This document shows, piece by piece, positions 43,047-51,403 of a stretch of DNA of 63,662 bases. The stretch's first letter is position 1. Each line of letters opens with the position of its first letter. The DNA comes from Clostridia bacterium (GTDB lineage Bacteria > Bacillota > Clostridia > Christensenellales > Aristaeellaceae). Below the pieces are notes generated by a model, which saw only the letters and a program-made list of their open reading frames with translations, had not been told where the DNA came from and ran no database searches. Both the position numbers and the translations under genes were made by a program. The stretch lies in the NCBI GenBank assembly GCA_017521565.1, contig JAFXCE010000032.1, positions 1 through 63,662 on the forward strand. Reading direction: 5' to 3'.

Positions 43047-44168
43047 TTAGCGGTTGAGAATGCTCTTCTCGGTATCCTTATCGAAGAAGTGCAGGCGGCT
43101 GGTTTCGAAGGCGACCTTGATGGTGTCTCCGTTGCGGGCGGTGCTGCGCGGATCAACGCGAGCAACAACGTTGCCTTCCTTGCCGGTGGTCTGCAGGTAC
43201 AGATAGGTCTCAGAGCCCATCAGCTCGGTAACTTCGACCTTCGCCTCGACGAGGTTGCCGTCGGCGACAGAGAGGAAGCGCTCTTCATCGTGGATATTCT
43301 CCGGACGGATGCCCATGACAACTTCCTTGCCGATGTAGGACTCGTCAACCAGCTTGCGAACCTTCGCATCCGGAACCTTGATGGCGTTGGTACCGAACTC
43401 GGCCCAAACTTCGCCGTTCTTCTTCACGAGCTTGGCGTTGAAGAAGTTCATCTGCGGGCTGCCGATGAAGGAACCGACGAACAGGTTGGTCGGATAGTCG
43501 TACAGGTTCTGCGGGGTGTCGACCTGCTGGATGAAGCCGTCCTTCATGACGACGATGCGGGAAGCCATGGTCATGGCCTCGGTCTGGTCATGGGTAACGT
43601 AGATGAAGGTGGTCTGCAGACGCTGATGCAGCTTGGTGATCTCGGTGCGCATCTGAACGCGGAGCTTGGCATCCAGGTTGGACAGCGGCTCGTCGAACAG
43701 GAAGACCTTCGGGTCACGGACGATGGCGCGGCCGAGCGCGACGCGCTGACGCTGACCACCGGACAGAGCCTTCGGCTTACGGTTGAGGTACGGCTCGATG
43801 GACAGGATCTTGGCAGCCTCACGAACCAGCTTGTCGATCTCGTCCTTCGGCTTCTTGCGCAGCTTGAGGCCGAACGCCATGTTGTCATACACGGTCATGT
43901 GCGGATAGAGCGCGTAGTTCTGGAACACCATCGCGATGTCGCGATCCTTCGGCGCGACGTCGTTCACGAGGCGATCACCGATGTAGAGTTCGCCCTCGGA
44001 AATCTCTTCCAGACCAGCGACCATGCGCAGGGTGGTGGACTTGCCGCAGCCAGACGGGCCAACCAGAACGATAAACTCCTTATCGTCGATTTCCAGACAG
44101 AAGTCAGAAACAGCAGTAACGTTGCCAGAATAGATCTTATAGATGTGATTAAGCTTCAGGCCTGCCAT
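43047..44168 (-). CDS. msmX: Multitask sugar ABC transporter ATPase, MsmX/UgpC type
   Basis: The 373-residue protein has Walker [17 protein letters not shown] (about 38), Q-loop [16 protein letters not shown], signature [18 protein letters not shown] and Walker [14 protein letters not shown], then a TOBE-type regulatory domain (about 240-373, with [13 protein letters not shown] and [10 protein letters not shown]). In firmicutes one such ATPase serves many carbohydrate importers. No permease or binding protein gene is adjacent, in line with that role. Codons look strongly biased to C-ending forms, suggesting high expression. It has its own good promoter and terminator. Confidence 0.9.
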   Translation of the reverse strand: MAGLKLNHIYKIYSGNVTAVSDFCLEIDDKEFIVLVGPSGCGKSTTLRMVAGLEEISEGELYIGDRLVNDVAPKDRDIAMVFQNYALYPHMTVYDNMAFGLKLRKKPKDEIDKLVREAAKILSIEPYLNRKPKALSGGQRQRVALGRAIVRDPKVFLFDEPLSNLDAKLRVQMRTEITKLHQRLQTTFIYVTHDQTEAMTMASRIVVMKDGFIQQVDTPQNLYDYPTNLFVGSFIGSPQMNFFNAKLVKKNGEVWAEFGTNAIKVPDAKVRKLVDESYIGKEVVMGIRPENIHDEERFLSVADGNLVEAKVEVTELMGSETYLYLQTTGKEGNVVARVDPRSTARNGDTIKVAFETSRLHFFDKDTEKSILNR

Positions 44169-44245
44169 TGAGATAATCCCCCTTTAATTTCGTCCAAAGT
44201 GACTAACGCCGTGTATTTTCGTTCTGCGGCGTTTGGTTTGACTAC

Positions 44246-44274
44246 ATTATACGGATTCTGATTCATTTTTTCAA
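44246..44274 (-). promoter_or_regulatory. Promoter of msmX
   Basis: Leftward TTGAAA (44269-44274) and a perfect TATAAT (44246-44251) are exactly 17 bp apart. The leader is about 70 bases and ends in AAAGGGGG before the ATG. Confidence 0.8.
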
Positions 44275-44463
44275 TTGCTTAACTTCACAAAAAACTCACA
44301 CAATTATCCCGTTTCTTCTTCTATTATTTTCATTTATTTGTTTCAAATTTCATTAATTACGCCAGAATTTTCGATTTACCTTATCGATAATCTCAATATC
44401 TCTTATTTTCTCATGTTTTCTTAATTTTTGTTCACCTTGTTCACAGCCAAACATTTGTATCGG

Positions 44464-44574
44464 TTATGTTACGATTCGAAACATAGAAGTACCGGTATCG
44501 TTTCCGAAACAAATTTTATGCAAATTTCGGGTGTGAACCCCTTTTTTTGAAAACTCCTCTCTTAATTCCTGCAT
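44464..44574 (-). CDS. Possible 36-aa small protein upstream of msmX
   Basis: An ATG at 44574 with GAGAGG about six bases upstream opens a 36-codon frame (MQELREEFSKKGVHTRN...). The product is hydrophilic and basic in the middle, with one Cys and no helix or signal. The frame contains the GTTTCCGAAAC palindrome and ends about 190 bases before the msmX promoter. Only the ribosome binding site supports it, so it may be chance. I do not recognise it. Confidence 0.25.
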   Translation of the reverse strand: MQELREEFSKKGVHTRNLHKICFGNDTGTSMFRIVT

Positions 44575-44644
44575 TTTTTACCTCTCATATTCTTTCATTT
44601 TCCACTGATTTCATCCTCTGATTACAGATCGTCAAGTCTCATCT

Positions 44645-44659
44645 TGTGCAAATTGCACA
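44645..44659. promoter_or_regulatory. 15-bp palindrome TGTGCAAATTGCACA
   Basis: A perfect palindrome around a central A, with the size and symmetry of a dimeric repressor site. It lies 70 bases upstream of the possible small frame and just past the hom terminator. The regulator is unknown. Confidence 0.4.
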
Positions 44660-44707
44660 TATGCAATATTCTACAGTTTTTGATCAAAAAACTTTTCTTT
44701 ATTATAG

Positions 44708-44734
44708 AAAAAACAGCATGTTTTCACACGCTGT
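44708..44734 (-). terminator. Terminator of the panT-coaX-hom operon
   Basis: Leftward, ACAGCGTGT and ACATGCTGT form a nine-pair stem (one G-T) around GAAA, followed by TTTTTT. It lies about 40 bases after the hom stop. Confidence 0.85.
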
Positions 44735-44774
44735 CATTGTCTTTTCTCTATAAATCATAGGCTAAATGGAAAAC

Positions 44775-46043
44775 TCATTCACCTTCTACGCGAATGATGC
44801 TGCCGATACAAACCTTCTCAGCAGGAAGCGCCGCAAGCGCAGAACGCACCGCTCGCTCCGACGCCTCATGCGTCAGGAAGATGACCTGGACATATCCGTC
44901 CGCATCCCGATCTCCCTTCTGCACCATCGAAGAGATGCTTACGCCATACTGAGCAAACTGACCGGAAACCAGCGCAAGCACGCCGGGCTCGTCTTTCGCC
45001 TTCATGCGAACAAAATGCACGCAGCTCCAGTCCTCCGCGATCTCACACGGAACATCGTTCACTGCAGGCAGCGGATGGCGCTTGGTATGCGCCGCTTTAA
45101 TCAGATCGGACACCAGCGCGCTCGCCGTCGGCATATCTCCCGCGCCCCTGCCATAAAACATCATCTCTCCGCAGGCATGCCCGTTGACATAGACCGCATT
45201 GAATGCGTCGCTCACGCCGGCAAGCGGATGGCTGCTTCTGACAAACGTCGGATGGACGCGCGCCTGAATCTTTCCGTCCTCTTCCTTGGCCACACCAAGC
45301 AGCTTAAGCGTCAGGCCAAACTCCTTGCCGCATTGCACGTCAAGCGGCGTGATTCCGGTAATCCCTTCACGATAAATGCACTCTACCGGCACATGGCGAT
45401 GAAACGCCAGTGTAGAGAGAATGGACAGCTTATACGCCGCATCATATCCCTCCACGTCCGCCGTGGGATCCGGCTCCGCCAGACCAAGTTTCTGCGCATC
45501 TGCCAGCACATCCTCATACGCAGCGCCTTCCTGGCTCATGCGGCTGAGAATATAATTCGTCGTGCCATTGATGATCCCCATCACCGAAGTGATGCGGTTC
45601 GCCTGCAAGGAATCGTTAATCGCACGGATAACCGGAATAGCGCCACAGACGCTGGCTTCATAATACAGCCCGGCGCCATGCTCCCGCGCAGCGGAAACAA
45701 TGGCATTCCAGTTGGATGCAAGCGCCATCTTGTTTGCCGTTACCACGGTTTTGCCGCCCTCAAGCGCACGAATCATATAAGAAGAAGCCGGCTCCTCACC
45801 GCCCATGAACTCCATGACAACGGCAATCTCCGGATCATCCAGCACTTCGTCCGGATGATCCGTGAGCAGATGCGCCGGGATGTTCCAGCTTCTCTTCTTT
45901 CCGAGCGAGCGCACCAGAATCTTCTTTACATCAAATGCAACGCCCTCGTTCCTAAAAATCTCTTCCCCATAGGTCTCCAGCAGCTTGTACACGCCGCAGC
46001 CAATATTGCCGCAGCCCAGAAAGCCCACTGTAATCCTCTCCAT
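44775..46043 (-). CDS. hom: Homoserine dehydrogenase
   Basis: This NAD(P)-dependent enzyme reduces aspartate semialdehyde to homoserine for methionine and threonine. The N-terminal Rossmann motif is VGFLGCGNIGCGVYKLLE. The substrate region has VMGIINGTTNYILSRM and LGLAEPDPTADVEGYDAAYKLSIL (in parts), followed by GAGDMPTASALVSDL. A C-terminal ACT domain (about 345-422, DEPGVLALVSGQFAQYGVSI) suggests feedback control by an amino acid. It is 22 bp after coaX in the same unit; thrB, thrC and the aspartokinase gene are not nearby. Confidence 0.95.
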   Translation of the reverse strand: MERITVGFLGCGNIGCGVYKLLETYGEEIFRNEGVAFDVKKILVRSLGKKRSWNIPAHLLTDHPDEVLDDPEIAVVMEFMGGEEPASSYMIRALEGGKTVVTANKMALASNWNAIVSAAREHGAGLYYEASVCGAIPVIRAINDSLQANRITSVMGIINGTTNYILSRMSQEGAAYEDVLADAQKLGLAEPDPTADVEGYDAAYKLSILSTLAFHRHVPVECIYREGITGITPLDVQCGKEFGLTLKLLGVAKEEDGKIQARVHPTFVRSSHPLAGVSDAFNAVYVNGHACGEMMFYGRGAGDMPTASALVSDLIKAAHTKRHPLPAVNDVPCEIAEDWSCVHFVRMKAKDEPGVLALVSGQFAQYGVSISSMVQKGDRDADGYVQVIFLTHEASERAVRSALAALPAEKVCIGSIIRVEGE

Positions 46044-46065
46044 GTGTTTCCTCCCGTCAGCCCTG

Positions 46066-46836
46066 TCAGGCCTGGTTCTTTTCGTAGATAATACGTAGCC
46101 CGGTCAGCGTCAAATCTGGATTGATCTCATCGATGACTGAAGAATTGTTCCTGACAATATGCGCCATGCCTCCAGTTGCAATAACCTTTGCATCCGGGCA
46201 GCCCATCTCTTCCTTCATCGCGCCAACAATCTTTTCGACCGAGCCGATATAGCCGTAAAGCACGCCGGACTGAATGTTGCAAACCGTCGTTTTTCCGATA
46301 ACCTTCGGCGGAACCACCAGCTCAATGCTCGGTAGCTTTGCCGTGCCGGTGGAAAGCGCCTTATTCATCATCCTCAATCCCGGCGCAATCGCACCGCCAA
46401 GGAACTCACCCTTTTCAGAAACCACGCCATAGGTTGTCGCGGTACCAAAGTCGATAAAGATCGACGGACCACCATAAAGCGTGGATACCGCAACAGCGTT
46501 CGCGATACGGTCGCTGCCCAGCTCCCGCGGATTCTCATATTTGATATTCAGCCCCGTCTTCATCCCCGGCACAAGCAGGCGCGGCTCCTTGCCAAAGTAA
46601 TCCAGACACATGTGCTCAATGGTGAAGTTAATCGTCGGTACGACGGACGAGATCATAATACCCTCGATGGCCTTCATATCCAGCTGATGATAGCGGAAAA
46701 GATCCGACATGATAATGCCGTACTGGTCCGACGTCATCGACGGATCGGTTGCACAGCGCCAGCGCTTGAGCAGTTTTTCTCCATCAAATACCGCAGCCTT
46801 GATATTCGTATTGCCAACATCCATGACAAAGATCAT
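46066..46836 (-). CDS. coaX: Type III pantothenate kinase
   Basis: The 256-residue ASKHA-fold enzyme carries out the first step of coenzyme A synthesis. Hallmarks are IFVMDVGNTNIKAAVFDGEK at the start, MISSVVPTINFTIEHMC, GSDRIANAVAVSTLYGGPSI and FIDFGTATTYGVVSEKGEFLGG, in parts. It follows the ECF transporter gene by 33 bp, which supports pantothenate as the substrate of that transporter. Confidence 0.96.
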   Translation of the reverse strand: MIFVMDVGNTNIKAAVFDGEKLLKRWRCATDPSMTSDQYGIIMSDLFRYHQLDMKAIEGIMISSVVPTINFTIEHMCLDYFGKEPRLLVPGMKTGLNIKYENPRELGSDRIANAVAVSTLYGGPSIFIDFGTATTYGVVSEKGEFLGGAIAPGLRMMNKALSTGTAKLPSIELVVPPKVIGKTTVCNIQSGVLYGYIGSVEKIVGAMKEEMGCPDAKVIATGGMAHIVRNNSSVIDEINPDLTLTGLRIIYEKNQA

Positions 46837-46869
46837 TGTGTATTTCCTCCATTCGGAACCCGGTGCATA

Positions 46870-47496
46870 TCAGCGCGTCGGCCTTCCGAACGCCTTGAGC
46901 AACCCTCCCGCGACCGCCGTGCCCACAACAGAACAGACAACCGCTTCAACAACTCCCTGAACGCCCACAAGCGCAGCAACGAACATCATGGGATTCGCAG
47001 CGCCATTCGCCGCTGCCATTCCCTGAATATACTCTGTCTGATAAAACGCCAGGACGATATAGCCCATAAAAAGCAGCGTATTGAGCAGCGGCGCTGAAAG
47101 TGAAGTAACAAAGCAATTCAGCATACGCTTTTTGCTGATTTTCGTCATCAACCCATACACTCCGCCGACGCACAGCCCCATCAGCACACGCATGACAAAG
47201 CAAAGCGCAAACGTATGTACCGGCGAAACCGCCAGCAAATTCGACGTCATGATCGATGCGCCCTTGATCGCATCCATGAAGCTCACAAAGCCAAATACGC
47301 CGCCCAGAATCATACTGGCCATCGGCCCCATCACAATTGCGCCGATGGCAATGGGAACCGTCAGAAACGACATATACAACGGACCAACCGGCACACTGCC
47401 CAAACCGATCATCTTCATCACACACTCAACCGCAACGAGCAGCGCCAGCTGCGTAAGATATAGAACGCTATATCTGTTCCTCTGCTTATTCTTCAT
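46870..47496 (-). CDS. ECF transporter S component, probably for pantothenate
   Basis: The 208-residue protein has about six helices and the S-component features LGSVPVGPLYMSFLTVPIAIGAIVMGP (in parts), GGVFGFVSFMDAIKG and MRVLMGLCVGGVYGLM. S components bind the vitamin and use a shared EcfAA'T module coded elsewhere. The substrate is inferred from coaX immediately downstream (PanT role). The gene leads the panT-coaX-hom unit and has a good promoter, with GGAGG before the ATG. Confidence 0.85.
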   Translation of the reverse strand: MKNKQRNRYSVLYLTQLALLVAVECVMKMIGLGSVPVGPLYMSFLTVPIAIGAIVMGPMASMILGGVFGFVSFMDAIKGASIMTSNLLAVSPVHTFALCFVMRVLMGLCVGGVYGLMTKISKKRMLNCFVTSLSAPLLNTLLFMGYIVLAFYQTEYIQGMAAANGAANPMMFVAALVGVQGVVEAVVCSVVGTAVAGGLLKAFGRPTR

Positions 47497-47607
47497 TTTT
47501 CATTCCTCCGTTCAGGTTCACAAGGGATACCCGACGTTTTTGTTTATACCTGCATTCCACTTCATTTGGGTCCATTCTGCTTGCAGTAACAGCCCATAAA
47601 CATATTT

Positions 47608-47636
47608 ATTGTATCAAATATCATACAGCGATGCAA
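47608..47636 (-). promoter_or_regulatory. Promoter of the panT-coaX-hom operon
   Basis: Leftward TTGCAT (47631-47636) and TACAAT (47608-47613) are 17 bp apart. The leader to the ATG is about 105 bases, long enough for a regulatory structure, though I see no known riboswitch. Confidence 0.65.
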
Positions 47637-47646
47637 GTTCTGCAGC

Positions 47647-47674
47647 AAAAAAGCGACCATCAATTGATGATCGC
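47647..47674 (-). terminator. Terminator downstream of the CHAP gene
   Basis: Leftward, GCGATCATC and GATGGTCGC (one T-G pair) enclose AATT and are followed by TTTTTT. It is about 185 bases beyond the CHAP stop, so the transcript carries an unusually long 3' part. Confidence 0.8.
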
Positions 47675-47858
47675 CCGTCAATCAGATAGCAGCCATTCCG
47701 TTTTCTTAATATCCTTCACGGCATTTTTGCGGCATGTTGCAGAGTTTTTGCATCGCCTTCTACTCTGCAAAACCCGCTGCTGGGAATACCTTCACAAATG
47801 CAAGCAGCTTTGTCTCGTCCACCCGCTTGCTTTTGTTATGATCAGCCGTCTCGTCAGG

Positions 47859-49181
47859 TTAATCATTCGGATTGTTAGGCTCGATCAGATTGTTCTGTTC
47901 GTCCAGATACTTCTGCATCAGCGCATCAATGGACGCGTAAGCAGCAATTCTCTCATTCGTCAGTTCATGCTCACGGCTGCAAACGGAACGGTTGACATTG
48001 CCCTCGATGGTATAGAGCTTGCCGTCCTCTACCTTCTCAACAAGACCTACATGCTTGAACTTGCCGGTTTCAACATTGACAAAGAATACAATGTCGCCCG
48101 TCTGTGGAACATACGCATCCAGATCCGTTCTGCATGCTCCAACTTCCTGCATTTCCTCGACAAGATCTGATACGCTGGAATCGGTCGGATAGCTGCCCGC
48201 TGGAATCTTCGCGTAATTGGCGCAGAACGCAATGAACATCGCACACCACTCGCCGTAAGCCGCGCCATACCACGCTCCATAGCGAGTATAATAGCTCTTC
48301 TTACCGTTCCTGTCGACCGTGAAATCCTTTTTGCTCTCCTTATAACCGATCTGGCTCTTGGCAATGGCAATGATATCCTCACCCCAGATGCCGGAGAGTT
48401 CGACATCCTTAACAGATTCCTCCCAATCCTCAACGGTCTCGTCTTCACGCTCTGCGCAGTAAAAAAGCAAAGACCCTTTCGCCACAGCTCCTTCTGCGTC
48501 CGTTACCTGCACCAACACCTCGGTATCGTCCCAGGAACGCGGCATGCAGCTGATCGTTAGAGACTTCTTTTTTGTCGTTACAGGTTCTACGCGTTTCACA
48601 TCTCCGTGGACAGTCACCGTATATGGCGCAGAACCGCCGCTGATTGCGACATCAATCTCCATTTTCTTCTCACCAACAACGGCATACGCCTCGTCAGTGT
48701 CGATAGAAACATGCAAAGGGTCCGTCTTTGGCTTCTTGGACGACTGTTTCTTGCTCTTATCCGTTTTGTTCTGCGCAGCCTCTTTTTGGCTCGTTGCTTC
48801 GGCTGGTTCCTTGCCCGATTCCTTCTCCGGTTTCTTCTCCGGCTCCGGTTCCTTCTCCGGCTCCGGTTCCTTCTCCGGCTCCGGTTCCTTCTCCGGCTCC
48901 GGCTTCTTCTCCGGCTCCGGTTCCTTCTCCGGCTCCGGTTTCTTCTCCGGCTCCGGCTTCTTCTCCGGCTCCGGTTTCTTCTCCGGCTCCGGTTTCTTCT
49001 CCGGCTCCGGTTTCTTCTCCGATTCCGGCTCTGGCTTGTTCTCGGGTTCCTCCGCAGACATTACCTCATCCTGATCATGTGTCTCAAGCTCTTCCACAAT
49101 TCCCCTTGCAGGCAGCACAGAAAATGCCATAACAAACACAAGCAGCATGGTAATGAGCCGCTTTACCTTGTTCTTCGTCAT
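47859..49181 (-). CDS. Secreted CHAP-domain protein with Lys-Pro-Glu repeat stalk
   Basis: The 440-residue protein has a signal peptide ([27 protein letters not shown]), quoted here only to mark residues 1-27 with its hydrophobic [15 protein letters not shown] core. A highly charged stalk of about a dozen [12 protein letters not shown] hexapeptides covers about 45-125. A Lys-rich linker and an Ig/PKD-like domain (about 155-245) follow. The CHAP domain (about 270-410) has the cysteine in [18 protein letters not shown], the histidine in [14 protein letters not shown] and TIEGNVN. CHAP enzymes cut peptidoglycan peptides as amidases or endopeptidases. The stalk would span or bind the wall. Confidence 0.9.
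   Translation of the reverse strand: MTKNKVKRLITMLLVFVMAFSVLPARGIVEELETHDQDEVMSAEEPENKPEPESEKKPEPEKKPEPEKKPEPEKKPEPEKKPEPEKEPEPEKKPEPEKEPEPEKEPEPEKEPEPEKKPEKESGKEPAEATSQKEAAQNKTDKSKKQSSKKPKTDPLHVSIDTDEAYAVVGEKKMEIDVAISGGSAPYTVTVHGDVKRVEPVTTKKKSLTISCMPRSWDDTEVLVQVTDAEGAVAKGSLLFYCAEREDETVEDWEESVKDVELSGIWGEDIIAIAKSQIGYKESKKDFTVDRNGKKSYYTRYGAWYGAAYGEWCAMFIAFCANYAKIPAGSYPTDSSVSDLVEEMQEVGACRTDLDAYVPQTGDIVFFVNVETGKFKHVGLVEKVEDGKLYTIEGNVNRSVCSREHELTNERIAAYASIDALMQKYLDEQNNLIEPNNPND
48821..49050. repeat. Tandem 18-bp repeat coding for KPEPEK units
   Basis: About eleven copies of an 18-bp unit (ttctccggctccggcttc and variants) on the plus strand encode the Lys/Glu-Pro-Glu stalk of the CHAP protein. The third base pattern varies only between gtt and gct forms, so copies are nearly identical and prone to slippage. 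Confidence 0.92.
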
Positions 49182-49209
49182 GTCAATCCCTCTTTCATGT
49201 ATTATTCAT

Positions 49210-49215
49210 ATTATA
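49210..49215 (-). promoter_or_regulatory. -10 element of the CHAP gene
   Basis: A perfect TATAAT lies 29 bases before the CHAP ATG. The -35 at 17 bp (CTCAGA) is poor. Confidence 0.45.
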
Positions 49216-49674
49216 CGCATCTTTCAATGGTATCTGAGAATGTGATGTTTACACACGCATGAACGCTGTATATTGCATGTCAGTACATCAAAAACAGCCC
49301 CCGCAGTTCCAGCGCTCACACAAGTATCCGACACTTCTTTTCCAATGTGCCCGTATACATATAAAACTCAACAAATGTATTTTACTACGTATACTCTGAT
49401 TTATCAAGCGCATGCAGCCTCCAAACAGAATTAAAGCTTGAGCAGTCATGATTCTCTGTCTAAATCGCTGCCACGGACATTTCTGTTTCTTGGCAGGTGA
49501 CTAAAACCGCTTGATAACCGCTGAATTGCGCTTTCTTATATTACGTGATACTCCTGTATCCTACGGCTTCACGATTTATCTTTCAAGCGCGCTGCTACGT
49601 TAACCCTTTCAGTATGCAGATATCTTACAGTATGATTCTGCTTTCTTCACCGCACTCACAGTACAAACATATGC

Positions 49675-49708
49675 AAAACAGCCGGACGCAGCAGCTTGCG
49701 TCCGGCTG
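49675..49708 (-). terminator. Terminator of the second glycan operon
   Basis: A perfect 12-bp stem (CAGCCGGACGCA / TGCGTCCGGCTG) with a six-base loop, followed leftward by TTTTG. It lies 116 bases past the flippase stop. Confidence 0.8.
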
Positions 49709-49823
49709 ACATTTTCTGTAATCAGAACCTTTTTCATCGTGTATCCTATACCGTTTGAATATCAACAATTCCTTCGCTTTTGCTCCGCTCTCACGATCCC
49801 AGCGCATTTATGCAGCATTCCCA

Positions 49824-51380
49824 TCATGCTTTCCTAAATCGCCTTAACAAAGAGAGCCTTCCTCCTATGATTCTATCCATAAACTGCAAGGCCTGTGCAT
49901 ACTGCTGGGTCCTGCCAAACAGCAGGTAAAACAGCATGCACGGAACTGTAACCGAAATCAGCATGCACAGCATCAGCTTCAGCCACAATCCACAATGGAT
50001 CTCCGCACAGACCGCGCCAGACACGACCGCAGCCATCAATGCCGCTCCGGCATATTTCAGCAAACTGAAGCAGAACCCCTTCATTCGGCTCCGCCCGAAG
50101 AATAGCCGAAACAGATTATATACAACCCACGGTATCTCGACAAACGCTAACGCGGCAACCGTAGAAAGAATCACACCCAATATTCCCCAGCTGCGTACCC
50201 ACCAAAGATTCAGTCCCAGATTGGCAAATGCTGCAACCATCGGGCGAAAACGATCCTCATGCCACAGCCCCGCGGAGTCCTTATAGACATTAAGCAGCTT
50301 ATTCAAAGCAAACACGTAGAAATACACAGCAAAGCAGATTACCTCTGCCGCCCCAAGCATCAATTCTCTGCCAACCCAAATCTCCATAAACGGTTGATAC
50401 ATGGTCAGAAAACAGCAAGAACCCATCCCGACTGCCCACATGTAGATAAATGTAAACTTGTCCAGATCCTGAAAGTTCTTCTCCTGTGTTTCTGTAATAA
50501 AGCTATTGCCCAATCCCGCACGTATGGATGCCATCAGGATTTCAATGACAGCAACAATCGATGACAGTATAAAATAATAGTTTTGATAGATTGCCAGCAT
50601 CGAGAGTCCCAAGAAGGCTGAAATCACAATCGTATCCGATGAGCTGAGCACTACGTATCCCAGTTTTCCGGTAAACAGATCTCTGATTTTTCCGTTAATC
50701 TGCTTCACAACCGACTTTGGAAGCTCGCCTTGTGGACGGTACTGCGGATACTTCTGCCTAGCAACAGCAGCGGTCAGCACGTTATTGAGCATCGTGGTCA
50801 TCAAGAGTACAATCACATACAGGTAGTAGTTTTTAACCCAAAGTATGACTGCAAGCTGGAGGGCGTACTGCGCCGCCTGTGTGATAATCAGCACTGTATT
50901 GATTATATCCGCACGCTGATATGCATGCAGAATACAGTTTCTGTAAGCAAACAACCAGTATGACAACACCGTTGCGCCCAGATTCAGCCAATACAGTATA
51001 TAAACGCTTAGCCCTGCAGGTATTTCTCCTGAAATCAGATTAGGAATCATCGGTGTCAGTGCAAAACCGACAACGCCAATAATCAATCCTATGATCCTGT
51101 AATACTTTCTGTACAGCTTCATCAGCGCACAGATCGTCACTGTATCATCCTCAGCGATGGGCTTGTACATACTGAACACCATCGCCGCACCCACACCCAA
51201 TTCGGCCAGATTCAGCACATGCAGCACTGAAGAAAACAGGCTGTTTAGCCCCAGATACTGAACACCCATGAAATGAATCATCGCCGTACGCACACAAAAA
51301 GGTGCAGCCATCTGGAATATTCGCTGTATCAGCCCAACCCTGATGCCATTCATTGCATTTTTTGTCCGCGCTATCTTCAT
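49824..51380 (-). CDS. Polysaccharide flippase (MOP/Wzx-like)
   Basis: The 518-residue protein has about fourteen helices. The start NGIRVGLIQRIFQMAAPFCVRTAMIHFMGVQYLGLNSLFSSVL (in parts), followed by NLAELGVGAAMVFSMY, is typical of Wzx-type repeat-unit flippases of the PST family. It would turn the lipid-linked glycan unit to the outer face. It is the last gene of a five-gene unit with the polymerase 23 bp upstream. Confidence 0.88.
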   Translation of the reverse strand: MKIARTKNAMNGIRVGLIQRIFQMAAPFCVRTAMIHFMGVQYLGLNSLFSSVLHVLNLAELGVGAAMVFSMYKPIAEDDTVTICALMKLYRKYYRIIGLIIGVVGFALTPMIPNLISGEIPAGLSVYILYWLNLGATVLSYWLFAYRNCILHAYQRADIINTVLIITQAAQYALQLAVILWVKNYYLYVIVLLMTTMLNNVLTAAVARQKYPQYRPQGELPKSVVKQINGKIRDLFTGKLGYVVLSSSDTIVISAFLGLSMLAIYQNYYFILSSIVAVIEILMASIRAGLGNSFITETQEKNFQDLDKFTFIYMWAVGMGSCCFLTMYQPFMEIWVGRELMLGAAEVICFAVYFYVFALNKLLNVYKDSAGLWHEDRFRPMVAAFANLGLNLWWVRSWGILGVILSTVAALAFVEIPWVVYNLFRLFFGRSRMKGFCFSLLKYAGAALMAAVVSGAVCAEIHCGLWLKLMLCMLISVTVPCMLFYLLFGRTQQYAQALQFMDRIIGGRLSLLRRFRKA

Positions 51381-51403
51381 TCTGTAATTCCTCTTTCCTT
51401 CAT

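Larger units (their letters stand above)
44169..44774. other. 606-bp A/T-rich intergenic region with several palindromes
   Basis: Besides the msmX promoter and the hom terminator this gap holds four perfect palindromes: TTATCGATAA (44381-44390), GTTTCCGAAAC (44500-44510), TGTGCAAATTGCACA (44645-44659) and TTTTTGATCAAAAA (44677-44690). It also holds one possible 36-codon frame (44464-44574). Base composition is much more A/T-rich than the flanking genes. Confidence 0.6.
47497..47858. other. 362-bp intergenic region
   Basis: It holds the panT leader and promoter (to 47636), the distal terminator of the CHAP gene (47647-47674), and about 185 bases of 3' sequence after the CHAP stop. In that 3' part I see only a 15-codon frame (MQKLCNMPQKCREGY) that I do not count as a gene. 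Confidence 0.6.
49182..49823. other. 642-bp intergenic region
   Basis: It contains the CHAP gene -10 element near its left end and a strong terminator for the flippase operon at 49675-49708. Between 49262 and 49670 I see no gene, repeat or recognisable RNA; a 60-codon leftward frame (49625-49807) runs through the terminator stem and is not counted. The composition is A/T-rich. Confidence 0.6.

Noticed and set aside
43026-44171. 381-codon rightward frame over msmX
   Set aside because: It mirrors the strongly biased codons of msmX and yields a Leu/Val/Asp-rich shadow without motifs.
44527-44550. Terminator GGGTGTGAACCCC followed by seven T
   Set aside because: The stem is only four base pairs and lies inside a region with no rightward gene to end.
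47700-47850. 15-codon frame MQKLCNMPQKCREGY after the CHAP gene
   Set aside because: It is too short and has only a weak GAAGG upstream; nothing else supports it.
49625-49807. 60-codon leftward frame
   Set aside because: It runs through the perfect terminator stem at 49679-49708 and lacks a ribosome binding site.
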